Shown here in pieces: positions 51,616-60,416 of a stretch of 64,000 bases of DNA. This DNA is from Sphingobacterium composti. Its GTDB lineage: Bacteria; Bacteroidota; Bacteroidia; Sphingobacteriales; Sphingobacteriaceae. Within the stretch, counting starts at the first letter, position 1, and the number at the start of each line of letters is the position of its first letter. Below the pieces are notes generated by a model. The model saw only the letters and a list, made by a program, of their open reading frames with translations, was not told the DNA's origin and made no database searches. Location of the stretch: assembly GCF_009829075.1 (NCBI RefSeq), contig NZ_WUQZ01000007.1, positions 1-64,000 on the forward strand, in the 5' to 3' direction. A program made the translations under genes and the position numbers.

Positions 51616-52710
51616 ATGGCAACTGTAAACGAATTTTATACAGACATAGCATTCCATCCGGGCGAAACCCTGGCAGAGAAATTGGAGGAGCTGAAAATGG
51701 GACCCAAAGAGTTTGCTATCCGTACCGGCAAACCTGAGAAGACGATTATTGCCATTCTTAAAGGCGATAGTTCCATCACACCCGAAATGGCGGTTCTCTT
51801 TGAAAGTGTATTAAAAATCCCTGCTGACTTTTGGTTAAAAAAACAATACAGATTTGACGAATACAAAGCGCGAGAAAAAAGAACATTGGCTATTGAAGAA
51901 GCCAAAGATTGGGCAAAGTGTTTCCCTTTTACCGATATGGTAAAGTGCGGATGGCTGAACGCTAGAACAAAAGCAGAAGAAAAAGTAGCAGAATTATTTC
52001 ATTTTTTTGGAGTTAGCTCACCCGATGCTTGGAAAGATTATTTTTTTAACCAACAACTGAAAGTAGCTTTCCGTATTTCGTTGGCACATACTAGAGAACC
52101 CTATGCAATTTCTGCTTGGATAAGGCAAGGTGAAATACAGGCCAGCCAATTATATTGTGGAGAATATTCAGAAGCGAAGTTCAAAAAAGCATTAAAAGAA
52201 ATTAAAACCTTAATGTCCACACAGCCTGATGATTTTTTCGAACAACTGCAACAACTATGTCTGGCTTGTGGCGTAAAGGTGGTTTATACGCCTTGTATCA
52301 AAAAAGCACCTTTAAGTGGAGCAACCCGTTGGATAGACGACAATCCGTTGATACAATTAACAGGCAGATACAAACAGAATGACCGCTTTTGGTTTACTTT
52401 CTTTCACGAAGCAGGACATATAATTCTGCACGGGAAAAAGGATATTTTCTTAGAAGATATTGAATATTCGGAAGCAGATTTACAAAAAGAAGCCGAGGCA
52501 AACGACTTTGCTGTGGAATGGACGTTTTCAAATGAGCAGGAAGAAGAAGTATTAGATTCTGTTCCATTAACAATTGAAAGCATTCAAGAATTTGCCAAAA
52601 AATTCAATACGCATCCTGCAATGATTATTGGTCGTTTCCATAAAAAAAAATTATTGCATTATGCTCAAGGTAGAGACTTTTTTGTGAAACTTGAATTTTT
52701 AGATAATTGA
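51616..52710 (+). CDS. HigA-type antitoxin fused to an ImmA/IrrE zinc peptidase
   Basis: A 364-residue two-domain protein. Residues about 14-85 are a HigA-type helix-turn-helix (HPGETLAEKLEELKMGPKEF; MAVLFESVLKIPADFWL), which should bind the operon's operator and the toxin. Residues about 215-345 are an ImmA/IrrE (DUF955) metalloprotease: HEAGH (H264, E265, H268) and the later KEAEANDFAVEW near 291 with the third Glu ligand. ImmA-type domains cleave repressors or partner proteins. One protein thus carries both antitoxin and protease parts; whether the protease acts on the antitoxin or another target is not known. Confidence 0.87.
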   Translation: MATVNEFYTDIAFHPGETLAEKLEELKMGPKEFAIRTGKPEKTIIAILKGDSSITPEMAVLFESVLKIPADFWLKKQYRFDEYKAREKRTLAIEEAKDWAKCFPFTDMVKCGWLNARTKAEEKVAELFHFFGVSSPDAWKDYFFNQQLKVAFRISLAHTREPYAISAWIRQGEIQASQLYCGEYSEAKFKKALKEIKTLMSTQPDDFFEQLQQLCLACGVKVVYTPCIKKAPLSGATRWIDDNPLIQLTGRYKQNDRFWFTFFHEAGHIILHGKKDIFLEDIEYSEADLQKEAEANDFAVEWTFSNEQEEEVLDSVPLTIESIQEFAKKFNTHPAMIIGRFHKKKLLHYAQGRDFFVKLEFLDN

Positions 52711-52909
52711 CTATAAGCTATCGGATTACAGATAATGAGAAAGATACAATACCAGCCTGTAACATCGTATTCCCAAAAGCGTGGCTGAATGGCTTCGATT
52801 GTAAGTTATTGAAAAGCTTAACAAAAGTAATTATAATGAACTTTAGTGCTATAATCCCCCTCCTTCGGCAATACCCAAACCGTTGCCTGCAATCCGAAAA
52901 AATGCGCCA
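52711..52909. other. Intergenic region between antitoxin and orphan gene
   Basis: About 200 bp without gene or clear hairpin. The word TAACATCG occurs near 52758 and again near 53352, on either side of the orphan gene, which might be a boundary of an inserted unit; the match is too short to rely on. Confidence 0.35.
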
Positions 52910-53323
52910 ATGAAAGTTTACGAAGAAAATAAAACGGAAATTGTATTTAGATATTTACTTGTTGGAAACATAATAGATGAACATTTTTACGGAGAAAATA
53001 AGGATATTAAAAGCGGAACAAAACATTTTCGAGCTGGAGCAAAAGTTTATTTAATTCCTGAATATGGAGGAATGGGACACGAAAAGATTCCAGTCATTGG
53101 ATTACCTAGAAAAAACCGGAAAAAAATTGAAGTTTTAATTGACTCTAAAATGATTAAAAATGTTAGAGTAAAAAAAACTTATAACAGTAAATTGATTGAA
53201 AAAATAAAAGAAAATCATTTTTATTCGTATTTCAATAAACATGAAAATGAACTTGAAATACTTAACGATTTTGCTATATCAATAAACGAAAACAATAAAG
53301 AAATTCTGAAAAATATTGTTTAA
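52910..53323 (+). CDS. A+T-rich orphan protein, unknown function
   Basis: A 137-residue protein from ATG 52910 (MKVYEENKTEIVFRYLLVGN), which I do not recognise. It is very rich in Lys, Asn, Ile and Glu; codons are almost all A/T-ending (AAA, ATA, AAT), unlike its neighbours. This supports recent acquisition together with the toxin-antitoxin pair. Strand-like parts (EIVFRYLLVGNIID; AKVYLIPEYG; KIEVLIDSK) suggest a small beta-rich domain with a helical C terminus (LEILNDFAISINENNKEILK). Confidence 0.6.
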   Translation: MKVYEENKTEIVFRYLLVGNIIDEHFYGENKDIKSGTKHFRAGAKVYLIPEYGGMGHEKIPVIGLPRKNRKKIEVLIDSKMIKNVRVKKTYNSKLIEKIKENHFYSYFNKHENELEILNDFAISINENNKEILKNIV

Positions 53324-53463
53324 AAATATAAGTAAAAAATCACACTATAGCTAACATCGGTAACTGTTGCACAACTCCCTAAAAAGTAAAAGATATAATA
53401 TTTATTCTTCAAATCTTTTAAAATATAGTTTTCCCTTCTTAAGTTCTTTTAGTATTTTCAAGA

Positions 53464-53475
53464 CGTTTTAAAACG
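53464..53475. promoter_or_regulatory. 12-bp perfect palindrome CGTTTTAAAACG before the P1 peptidase gene
   Basis: Lies 4 nt upstream of the ATG at 53480. Its position could hide the ribosome-binding region or bind a regulator; the operon behind it looks catabolic. Confidence 0.4.
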
Positions 53476-53479
53476 AACT

Positions 53480-54667
53480 ATGAAAATACTTACCTATGCT
53501 TTGTGCTTGGCTATTGGCTGCAGCACATTTTTGGATTCAAAAACCTTTGCACAAGAAAAAAGAAGTCGTGCCCGCGAATTGGGTATCACAACAGGTATAC
53601 TCCCTACTGGAAAGTGGAATGCCATTACGGATGTTCCGGGTGTAAAAGTTGGCCATACCACCGTTATTCAGGCTGATAATGTCCGCACAGGTGTAACAGC
53701 TATTATCCCGCACGAAGGGAATATTTTTCAAGATAAAGTAGCTGCTGCGGTATATGTTGGTAACGGTTTCGGAAAGATGATGGGTATTTCGCAGATCCAA
53801 GAATTGGGAAATATTGAAACCCCTATCCTATTGACCAATACGCTCAATGCACCTAAAGTTGCGGATGCACTTATAGATTACATGATCAAACTTCCGGGAA
53901 ACGAGCGTGTGCGTTCTGTTAATTCTGTTATCGGTGAAACGAATGATGGCGGACTTAATGATATTCGTGGTCGTCATGTACAAGCTGAACATGTATTACA
54001 AAGTTTGACTAAAGCCACTTCAGGTCCTGTAGCCGAAGGAAATGTCGGAGCTGGTGTTGGTACGGAAACATTAGGATTCAAAGGCGGGATCGGGACAGCA
54101 TCACGCAAGTTACCTGCTTCCAAAGGTGGCTATACCGTTGGTGTGTTGGTGCAATCCAATTTCGGAGGCGTATTGCAAATCAATGGTGCACCTGTCGGAA
54201 GGGAGCTTCAAAACTTCTATATGATGGAGAAAAAAGAGCCCTACAAAGCCGACGGCTCGTGCATGATTATCATAGCTACTGACGCGCCTCTGTCTTCGCG
54301 CAATCTCGAAAGACTTGCCAAGCGTTCATACATTTCCTTTGGTAATGTTGGCGGATTTTCTTCTAATGGTTCTGGCGATTATTCTATTGCTTTCTCTACA
54401 AATCCAGCAGTTCGCGTGCCTTACAACAACAAAAATCAAATTGAAATGGACGTGAAGGATGTGCATAATGACGAGCTCTCCGCATTATTTATGGCGGTTT
54501 GGGAAGCCACGGAAGAAGCCTTGTTGAATTCGATGTTTATGGCAGAAGATATGACAGGAATAAACAACCGTACAGTGAAAGCATTGCCTATCAAAGAGAC
54601 TTTGGAAATTTTGAAGAAATACAACGCATTGAATCATGATAAATTGCCAAAAGCTATTTCGAAGTAA
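53480..54667 (+). CDS. Exported P1-family (DmpA/BapA-like) N-terminal nucleophile aminopeptidase
   Basis: A 395-residue protein with a signal peptide ending near TFAQ. It belongs to the P1 family, whose members cleave themselves before a Ser and remove N-terminal D- or beta-amino acids from peptides. Motifs are ITDVPGVKVGHTTV near 51, GEGNVGAG-like AEGNVGAGVGTETLG near 191, and the nucleophile region ADGSCMIIIATDAPL with Ser260 as the predicted new N terminus after self-cleavage. The next gene starts 32 nt before this one ends, so they are translationally coupled. First gene of a four-gene operon. Confidence 0.9.
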   Translation: MKILTYALCLAIGCSTFLDSKTFAQEKRSRARELGITTGILPTGKWNAITDVPGVKVGHTTVIQADNVRTGVTAIIPHEGNIFQDKVAAAVYVGNGFGKMMGISQIQELGNIETPILLTNTLNAPKVADALIDYMIKLPGNERVRSVNSVIGETNDGGLNDIRGRHVQAEHVLQSLTKATSGPVAEGNVGAGVGTETLGFKGGIGTASRKLPASKGGYTVGVLVQSNFGGVLQINGAPVGRELQNFYMMEKKEPYKADGSCMIIIATDAPLSSRNLERLAKRSYISFGNVGGFSSNGSGDYSIAFSTNPAVRVPYNNKNQIEMDVKDVHNDELSALFMAVWEATEEALLNSMFMAEDMTGINNRTVKALPIKETLEILKKYNALNHDKLPKAISK

Positions 54668-55739
54668 TTTTCTTGTTTTGCTGTTTATCTTAGGCAGCAT
54701 TAATGTCACTAAAGCGCAATCCAAAGAAGACAGGCTTAGAGAAATTTCTAAAGAAGTCGGAATTCCGGGAATGCAGATTGCTTACGCCAAGGGGAGTAAG
54801 ATGCAGGTGTATACACATGGTACAAAGAGGTTTGATACAGCTGATGCGGTAGACAAGCACACGAGGTTTCAAGCCGCATCATTAACAAAAGTTGTCGCTG
54901 CTTATACATTTTTTCGCTTACTCGATAAAGGTGTTATTGAATTAGACAAGCCTTTATTAAGCTATTACAGCTACGATAGATTAACCAACACTACTGGAGC
55001 CGAAAAAATAACAGCTCGAATGGTGCTCACACATCGCACAGGATTGCTGAATTGGGAAGGAGATGTCCCTTCTGCGACATGGCGCGCAACACCATTGACT
55101 TTACAGTTTGAACCTGGAACAGATTATATGTATTCGGGTGAAGGATTTTATTTTCTGCAAGAGACTTTAGAACATATCACCAAAAAATCTTTTCAAGCTC
55201 TGGTAGAGGAAGAAGTATTACAACCCTTGGGTTTAAAATACAGTAATATAGTCTGGAATGATACTCTAGAATCGAATGCTGCCTATGGTCACTATTCATT
55301 AGAAAAACCACGAAGATTGGGCAAATACGCTAAAACAAATGCGGCTTATACACTTTACACCACAGCGGAAGATTACACAAAATTTGTGCAGAAAGTCTTT
55401 TTTGAAGGATTTGGATTAAAAAAATCCACACACAACTTATTATTGGAGAGATCCGCAGAAGCCAAAAAAGGCAAAGAGATTGACCCGACGGACAAGCATG
55501 TTCCATGTGCATTGATCTCCAGAATGCAAATCAACGAAAAAGGTACAGCCTATTGGCATACAGGCTCTAACCCAGGCTTTCGCTGTTTTTTTATTACCTA
55601 CCCAGCCACCAAAGAAACGTTAGTTGCGTTTATGAATACAGACGAAGGCTTTCCTGCGATGAAGAAGATAATGCAGTTGCTTTTGGACAACAAGCAGACG
55701 TTCTGGGCTTACGATTGGCGATTAGGTGAATTAGATTAA
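54636..55739 (+). CDS. Exported serine hydrolase of the beta-lactamase / D-aminopeptidase (S12) family
   Basis: A 367-residue protein with a signal peptide (MINCQKLFRSNFLVLLFILG to KAQ). The S12-type active site is visible: SLTK (Ser82, Lys85) and YSG (Tyr166 to Gly168) and the third motif HTGSNPG near 307. The family includes beta-lactamases, DD-peptidases and D-amino-acid amidases or esterases. Next to a P1 peptidase and a racemase, a D-amino-acid peptidase or amidase is the more likely use here; that is inference. Its ATG lies 32 nt inside the preceding gene. Confidence 0.87.
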   Translation: MINCQKLFRSNFLVLLFILGSINVTKAQSKEDRLREISKEVGIPGMQIAYAKGSKMQVYTHGTKRFDTADAVDKHTRFQAASLTKVVAAYTFFRLLDKGVIELDKPLLSYYSYDRLTNTTGAEKITARMVLTHRTGLLNWEGDVPSATWRATPLTLQFEPGTDYMYSGEGFYFLQETLEHITKKSFQALVEEEVLQPLGLKYSNIVWNDTLESNAAYGHYSLEKPRRLGKYAKTNAAYTLYTTAEDYTKFVQKVFFEGFGLKKSTHNLLLERSAEAKKGKEIDPTDKHVPCALISRMQINEKGTAYWHTGSNPGFRCFFITYPATKETLVAFMNTDEGFPAMKKIMQLLLDNKQTFWAYDWRLGELD

Positions 55740-55749
55740 TTAGAAAATA

Positions 55750-56499
55750 ATGATAGGAATTGTAGGAGGTGTTGGTCCGTTAGCAGGATTAGATATATTT
55801 AAAAAAATCATTGAAGAAACGATTGCAACGAAAGATCAGGAACACCTTCCTGTTATCCTCTCGTCTCAACCGCATCACATTGCAGACAGAACAGCATTTT
55901 TACTCAAAAAGTCGAATGAAAACCCTGGATATGCCTTATCGAAAATCATTCACGAATTAGAGGATGCAGGTGCGGAAGTTGCTGCCATTCCGTGCAATAC
56001 AGCACATGCTCCCGCTATTTTTGATGTTATCACCAAACAAATCGAAAATTCAAACATAAAGATTAAGCTTCTACATATTGTAGAAGAGACTGCAAAATTT
56101 ATCAAAGCAAATTATCCCGACCAAATGGTGGGTGTATTGAGTACGACAGGAACTCGAGACACGCGATTGTACACCGATATTTTATCGAATTTTGGCATAG
56201 CGAATATTGCACCTGATGATGAACTCCAACCGCTTGTCCATGAGGCGATATATAACGAGCAATATGGCATCAAAGCATGTTCCTCACCCGTGACTGCCAA
56301 AGCAACAGAAAACTTAAATCAGGCAATTTCGGTTCTGCAAAAACAAGGTGCACAAGTAATTGTTTTAGCTTGTACTGAACTACCTTTAGCTTTGACGGAA
56401 AAATCTTATTTTGGAATACCGACAGTTGATCCAAACAGAATTTTGGCCAGAGCATTGATAGAATATATAGCTCCTGAAAAGCTAAAATCACTTGAATAA
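55750..56499 (+). CDS. Aspartate/glutamate racemase-family protein
   Basis: A 249-residue cytoplasmic enzyme of the cofactor-independent Asp/Glu racemase fold. It starts MIGIVGGVGPLAGLDIFKKI, and the two catalytic cysteines are C82 in IPCNTAH and C208 in LACTELPL. These would interconvert L- and D-aspartate or glutamate; amino-acid specificity cannot be told. It starts 10 nt after the serine hydrolase and 5 nt before the aldehyde dehydrogenase. Placement between a peptidase and a dehydrogenase fits a peptide or amino-acid catabolic route. Confidence 0.9.
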   Translation: MIGIVGGVGPLAGLDIFKKIIEETIATKDQEHLPVILSSQPHHIADRTAFLLKKSNENPGYALSKIIHELEDAGAEVAAIPCNTAHAPAIFDVITKQIENSNIKIKLLHIVEETAKFIKANYPDQMVGVLSTTGTRDTRLYTDILSNFGIANIAPDDELQPLVHEAIYNEQYGIKACSSPVTAKATENLNQAISVLQKQGAQVIVLACTELPLALTEKSYFGIPTVDPNRILARALIEYIAPEKLKSLE

Positions 56500-56504
56500 T
56501 AGAT

Positions 56505-57914
56505 ATGGAGGATAGAAAATTTGACTTCTTAGATGAAATATACAGAACACAAGTTGCATTTAAAGATCATGCAAAGAATATATCAATTGATGAAAGAGTC
56601 AATTTACTCAAAAGGCTCAAGTCTCTAATTCTAAATAAAGAAGATCAAATCAAGGAAGCTATTTACAAAGATTTCCGAAAATCCTTTATAGAAACAGAAA
56701 CTACAGAAATCTTAGCCAGCATTCTAGAAATAAATCATCTTATCAAGAATCTAAGAAAGTGGGCTAGACCAAAGTCTGTAGGATCCTCTCTAATATTCGC
56801 CACGACTTCCGCTAAGTTGATTTACGAACCCAAAGGAAATACGTTGATCATTACGCCATGGAATTATCCTTTTCAGCTTCCGATTGTGCATTTGGTCGCA
56901 AGTGTAGCCGCTGGAAACACCACTATTTTAAAGCTTTCCGAATTTACACCGCACATCAATCAAGTGATTAAGGATATTCTTTCGGACATATTTGAACCAA
57001 ATCACGTGGCAGTCATCGATGGAGCGGTGGAAGAAACCACACATTTGCTCAATCAAAAATTCGACCATATCCATTTTACAGGTTCTCCGACTGTGGGTAA
57101 GATTATTATGAAGGCTGCAGCAAAACATCTTACCGATATTACTTTAGAATTAGGTGGTAAAAGTCCTGTTTTTATTGATAAAAACATCAATATTAAGGAA
57201 GTTGTACGCAATCTCATCTGGGCAAAATTTATCAATATGGGACAAACTTGCATTGCGCCAGATTATTTGCTTGTAGATAAAGCTATTGAAAAAGAATTTG
57301 ATGCAGCATTAAAAGAAGAAATTAAAAATGCTTTTGGGGATAAGGCTATAGAGAGTAAAGATCTGGCACGTATCATTAATCAAAAGCAATATGATAGGTT
57401 ATTGGGATATTTTGATGAGCTTGAAAATACGCAGACAGAATGGGTGGTGAAAGGTGAGCATGATAAAAGCACTTTATTTATTCATCCTACGGTTCTAAAA
57501 AACTTTCCTCAGAATGCGAAGATTATGCAAGATGAAATCTTCGGCCCCATTCTCCCAATTATTTATTACACAGATGTAAACGAAGCTTTAAAATTTGTAG
57601 CAGAGAAGGAAAAACCTTTGGCGCTATATGTCTTTAGCAAGCAAAGGGAATACGTTGATTATATATTGAATAACACGACTGCTGGAGGAACTACGATAAA
57701 TGACGCTATGCTACATATTATGCATCCAAATTTACCTTTTGGCGGTGTCAATAATTCTGGAATAGGACAATCTTTAGGTTTGTATGGCTTCAAATCTTTC
57801 TCTCATGAACGCGCGGTTCTGAGAGCAAACTTTTTTCCGATGAGTAAGTTCTTTTGGTATCCCTACAATAGTAAGACTAAACAAGTCCTTAATCTCATCA
57901 AAAAGATTTTCTAA
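56505..57914 (+). CDS. Aldehyde dehydrogenase
   Basis: A 469-residue NAD(P)-dependent aldehyde dehydrogenase without signal peptide. Motifs are the cofactor strand ITPWNYPFQLP near 119-129, FTGSPTVGKIIM near 189, the catalytic Glu in LELGGKSPV near 216 and the nucleophile C249 in NMGQTCIAPDY. It resembles the short-chain, AldH3-like group: the C terminus continues with a Lys/Tyr-rich, weakly hydrophobic tail (NFFPMSKFFWYPYN). It may oxidise aldehydes from amine or lipid breakdown. Last gene of the operon with the P1 peptidase, serine hydrolase and racemase. Confidence 0.93.
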   Translation: MEDRKFDFLDEIYRTQVAFKDHAKNISIDERVNLLKRLKSLILNKEDQIKEAIYKDFRKSFIETETTEILASILEINHLIKNLRKWARPKSVGSSLIFATTSAKLIYEPKGNTLIITPWNYPFQLPIVHLVASVAAGNTTILKLSEFTPHINQVIKDILSDIFEPNHVAVIDGAVEETTHLLNQKFDHIHFTGSPTVGKIIMKAAAKHLTDITLELGGKSPVFIDKNINIKEVVRNLIWAKFINMGQTCIAPDYLLVDKAIEKEFDAALKEEIKNAFGDKAIESKDLARIINQKQYDRLLGYFDELENTQTEWVVKGEHDKSTLFIHPTVLKNFPQNAKIMQDEIFGPILPIIYYTDVNEALKFVAEKEKPLALYVFSKQREYVDYILNNTTAGGTTINDAMLHIMHPNLPFGGVNNSGIGQSLGLYGFKSFSHERAVLRANFFPMSKFFWYPYNSKTKQVLNLIKKIF

Positions 57915-57946
57915 AAAAAGTCCCTTGAGCCAAAGCACAAAGGGAC
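57912..57946 (-). terminator. Terminator of the small membrane protein gene
   Basis: 7-bp stem (57920-57926 with 57940-57946) with a T run on the minus strand; it lies between convergent genes. Confidence 0.72.
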
Positions 57947-57972
57947 ATGAGTGTAGTTTTATAGTAATTATA

Positions 57973-58320
57973 TTATTTTTCGTCGCCTCCAACTTTACCA
58001 ATAATCATTTCTAATACTGCCACGACAATAGCAAATAAGGTAGCATTCCAAAAGCCTCCCACATCAAACTTAGACCCCAATAAGGAATCACTCAACATCA
58101 CCATCAATACAGTAATAATAAAGGAAATTAATCCAAAGGTAAGCCAGTTTAGCGGGAAAGTGAATAGTCTTAAAAGTCCGCCAACTAAAGCATTAACCAA
58201 GCCTATTACTAAGCCTGTTATAATTGCCCAACCAAAACCTGCTACTTGAGCACCTGGAACTAAATACGCCGCTACTGCAACGACTAAGCCAGTAAGAAGT
58301 AAAGAAATAATGAATCTCAT
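57973..58320 (-). CDS. Phage-holin-superfamily-IV-like small membrane protein
   Basis: A 115-residue protein from ATG 58320 (MRFIISLLLTGLVVAVAAYL) with four hydrophobic segments at about 3-20, 28-48, 55-77 and 85-107 and a short charged end. It resembles PF04020, named after mycobacterial phage holins, but its members are common single chromosomal genes of unknown role, so a holin role should not be assumed. Its -7 box (58326-58333) ends 5 nt before the ATG. Confidence 0.82.
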   Translation of the reverse strand: MRFIISLLLTGLVVAVAAYLVPGAQVAGFGWAIITGLVIGLVNALVGGLLRLFTFPLNWLTFGLISFIITVLMVMLSDSLLGSKFDVGGFWNATLFAIVVAVLEMIIGKVGGDEK

Positions 58321-58325
58321 AATGC

Positions 58326-58333
58326 CAAATTTA
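58326..58333 (-). promoter_or_regulatory. -7 promoter box (TAAATTTG) of the small membrane protein gene
   Basis: Exact TAnnTTTG match on the minus strand, ending 5 nt before the ATG. Confidence 0.5.
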
Positions 58334-58452
58334 TTTAAAATCAAGTTAATTTCTAGTTTTCAAACTCAAAAGTAATGCCAAGACAAAATGTTTTAGACCA
58401 TAAAAATCTACATATAAATAAATATACTATGCTTGCATAATTTTTATTTTTT

Positions 58453-58460
58453 TATATTTA
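58453..58460 (+). promoter_or_regulatory. -7-like box (TATATTTA) of the DUF2147 gene
   Basis: Differs from TAnnTTTG in the last base; 22 nt before the ATG at 58483. Confidence 0.4.
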
Positions 58461-58482
58461 CATATACTAATTAGGGAAAATT

Positions 58483-58911
58483 ATGAAAAAGACACTTATA
58501 ACATGCTGCATACTACTGTTCGCATTTTTCGCGCAAGCGCAGTCTAACGATATATTGGGCAAATGGATGACAATCGATGATGAGTCCGGACAAGCAAAGT
58601 CTATCGTAGAAATATTTAAAAAATCCGATGGTAAATATTATGGAAAAATTGTAAAGTTGCTACAAAAACCCGAGAATGAAAACTGTGTAAACTGTAAGGA
58701 TGATCGCAAGAATAAGCCTTTGTTAAGTTTGGAAATAATTCGAGGATTGAAGAAAGATGGTAAGGAATTCACTGGAGGTAATATCACTGATCCAAAAAGT
58801 GGAAAAACTTACAAATGTACGATCACACGCGATGGAGACAAATTAAATGTACGTGGATATTTAGGGTTTTCACTTATTGGGCGAACCCAAACTTGGACAA
58901 TAACTAAATAA
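58483..58911 (+). CDS. DUF2147 exported protein
   Basis: A 142-residue protein with a signal peptide (MKKTLITCCILLFAFFAQAQ). The mature domain has the DUF2147 pattern ILGKWMTIDDESGQAKSIVE at its start, YYGKIVKLL near 52, the PLLSLEIIRGLKKDGKEFTG segment near 83-102 and a final RGYLGFSLIGRTQTW. Two Cys (in NCVNCKDD) in the loop are common here. DUF2147 proteins form lipocalin-like barrels in the envelope; function unknown. Confidence 0.9.
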   Translation: MKKTLITCCILLFAFFAQAQSNDILGKWMTIDDESGQAKSIVEIFKKSDGKYYGKIVKLLQKPENENCVNCKDDRKNKPLLSLEIIRGLKKDGKEFTGGNITDPKSGKTYKCTITRDGDKLNVRGYLGFSLIGRTQTWTITK

Positions 58912-58937
58912 ACAAAAACATCCCATATTACTGGATT

Positions 58938-58970
58938 AAGGTGACAAAACTATTTGTCACCTTCTTTATT
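58938..58970 (+). terminator. Terminator of the DUF2147 gene
   Basis: 11-bp stem (58938-58948 with 58953-58963), 4-nt loop, followed by a T-rich run. Confidence 0.87.
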
Positions 58971-59016
58971 TAAAATCACACAAACGATTTCACAAATTTG
59001 GAGTAGGGAATTATAT

Positions 59017-59024
59017 TATCTTTG
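59017..59024 (+). promoter_or_regulatory. -7 promoter box (TATCTTTG) of kbl
   Basis: Exact TAnnTTTG match, 31 nt before the ATG at 59056; a TTTG at 58997-59000 may be the -33 element with a 16-nt spacer. Confidence 0.65.
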
Positions 59025-59055
59025 TAAAAGTAGTTCATACTTAATTTCATATACT

Positions 59056-60246
59056 ATGTATAAAACATTGAAGCCTGCACTAGAAAAAGAGTTAGCAGCG
59101 ATTAAAGAAGCTGGATTATATAAAGAAGAGCGTATTATCACCACGCCACAAGGTGCAGACATCAAAGTCAGTACTGGTCAAGAAGTAATTAATTTTTGTG
59201 CGAACAATTATCTAGGTCTTTCTTCACACCCTAAAGTAATCGAAGCTGCTAAAAAAGCAATCGACACGCATGGTTATGGCATGTCATCAGTACGCTTTAT
59301 CTGTGGTACACAAGATATTCACAAAGAATTAGAAGCAAAATTGTCTAAATTCTTAGGCACAGAAGATACTATTTTGTACGCTGCTGCATTTGATGCGAAT
59401 GGAGGAGTATTCGAACCTTTATTAGGTGCAGAAGATGCTATTATTTCAGATGAATTGAACCATGCCTCAATTATCGATGGTGTTCGTTTGTGTAAAGCGC
59501 AGCGCTTCCGTTACAAAAACTGTGACATGGAGGATTTAGAAGTTCAGTTGAAAGCTGCTGCTGGCGCTAGACATAGAATCATTGTGACAGATGGCGCTTT
59601 CTCTATGGATGGTTCGGTTGCTCCTTTGGACAAAATCTGTGACTTAGCTGACAAATACGAAGCATTGGTGATGATTGATGAGTCTCACTGTTCAGGTTTT
59701 ATTGGCAAAACAGGTCGTGGAACACACGAATTGTTTAATGTAATTGACCGTGTAGATATCATTACTGGAACACTAGGCAAAGCTTTAGGTGGTGCTTCAG
59801 GTGGTTTTACTTCTGGTAAAAAAGAAATTATTGATATGTTGCGTCAGCGCTCTCGTCCATACTTATTTTCAAATACATTGGCTCCAGCAATCGCAGGCGC
59901 ATCAGTAGCCGTATTAGATATGTTGAGTGAAACAACCGAATTACGTGATAAATTAGAATCTAATACGAAATATTTCCGCGAGAAAATGACAGAAGTTGGT
60001 TTTGATATCAAACCTGGTTTCCATCCTATCGTACCAGTAATGTTGTATGATGCCAAATTAGCGCAAGTATTCGCGGCTAAAATGCTACAAGAAGGAATCT
60101 ATGTCATTGGTTTCTACTACCCTGTTGTTCCTCAAGGCAAAGCACGTATTCGTACGCAAATTTCCGCTGGACACGACATTGCACATTTGGATAAAGCTAT
60201 TGCTGCATTTACCAAAGTTGGTAAAGAATTAGGTGTGATTAATTAA
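59056..60246 (+). CDS. kbl: Glycine C-acetyltransferase (2-amino-3-ketobutyrate CoA ligase)
   Basis: Uses PLP to split 2-amino-3-ketobutyrate and CoA into glycine and acetyl-CoA (threonine breakdown). From ATG 59056 it is 396 residues, the standard length; the longer upstream frame is not expected. Motifs are [17 protein letters not shown] near 43, the [10 protein letters not shown] loop near 210 and the PLP Lys K242 in GTLGKALGG. The gene stands alone; threonine dehydrogenase, the usual partner, is not in the window. Confidence 0.95.
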   Translation: MYKTLKPALEKELAAIKEAGLYKEERIITTPQGADIKVSTGQEVINFCANNYLGLSSHPKVIEAAKKAIDTHGYGMSSVRFICGTQDIHKELEAKLSKFLGTEDTILYAAAFDANGGVFEPLLGAEDAIISDELNHASIIDGVRLCKAQRFRYKNCDMEDLEVQLKAAAGARHRIIVTDGAFSMDGSVAPLDKICDLADKYEALVMIDESHCSGFIGKTGRGTHELFNVIDRVDIITGTLGKALGGASGGFTSGKKEIIDMLRQRSRPYLFSNTLAPAIAGASVAVLDMLSETTELRDKLESNTKYFREKMTEVGFDIKPGFHPIVPVMLYDAKLAQVFAAKMLQEGIYVIGFYYPVVPQGKARIRTQISAGHDIAHLDKAIAAFTKVGKELGVIN

Positions 60247-60373
60247 GACATAATATTGATTTAAATCACATAAGAATGCTTTTTTCGATATTTCTATCTT
60301 AACTATTTGAAAATGAAATTGAAAAGATGAAAAAATAATATTGAAAATACTAAAATTTGAGGTCCAAAATAAT
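60247..60373. other. Intergenic region between kbl and typA
   Basis: No gene or clear hairpin between the kbl stop and the typA -7 box. Confidence 0.5.
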
Positions 60374-60381
60374 TATCTTTG
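60374..60381 (+). promoter_or_regulatory. -7 promoter box (TATCTTTG) of typA
   Basis: Exact TAnnTTTG match, 35 nt before the ATG at 60417. Confidence 0.65.
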
Positions 60382-60416
60382 CACCTCAAATTTTATATAT
60401 AATACATTATCGCTCA

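Noticed and set aside
52758..53360. Possible integron-like or attachment sequences around the orphan gene
   Set aside because: The shared word is 8 nt and no RYYYAAC core or integrase is present.
57973..58320. Prophage, suggested by the holin-like gene
   Set aside because: The family name is historical; no other phage gene is near.
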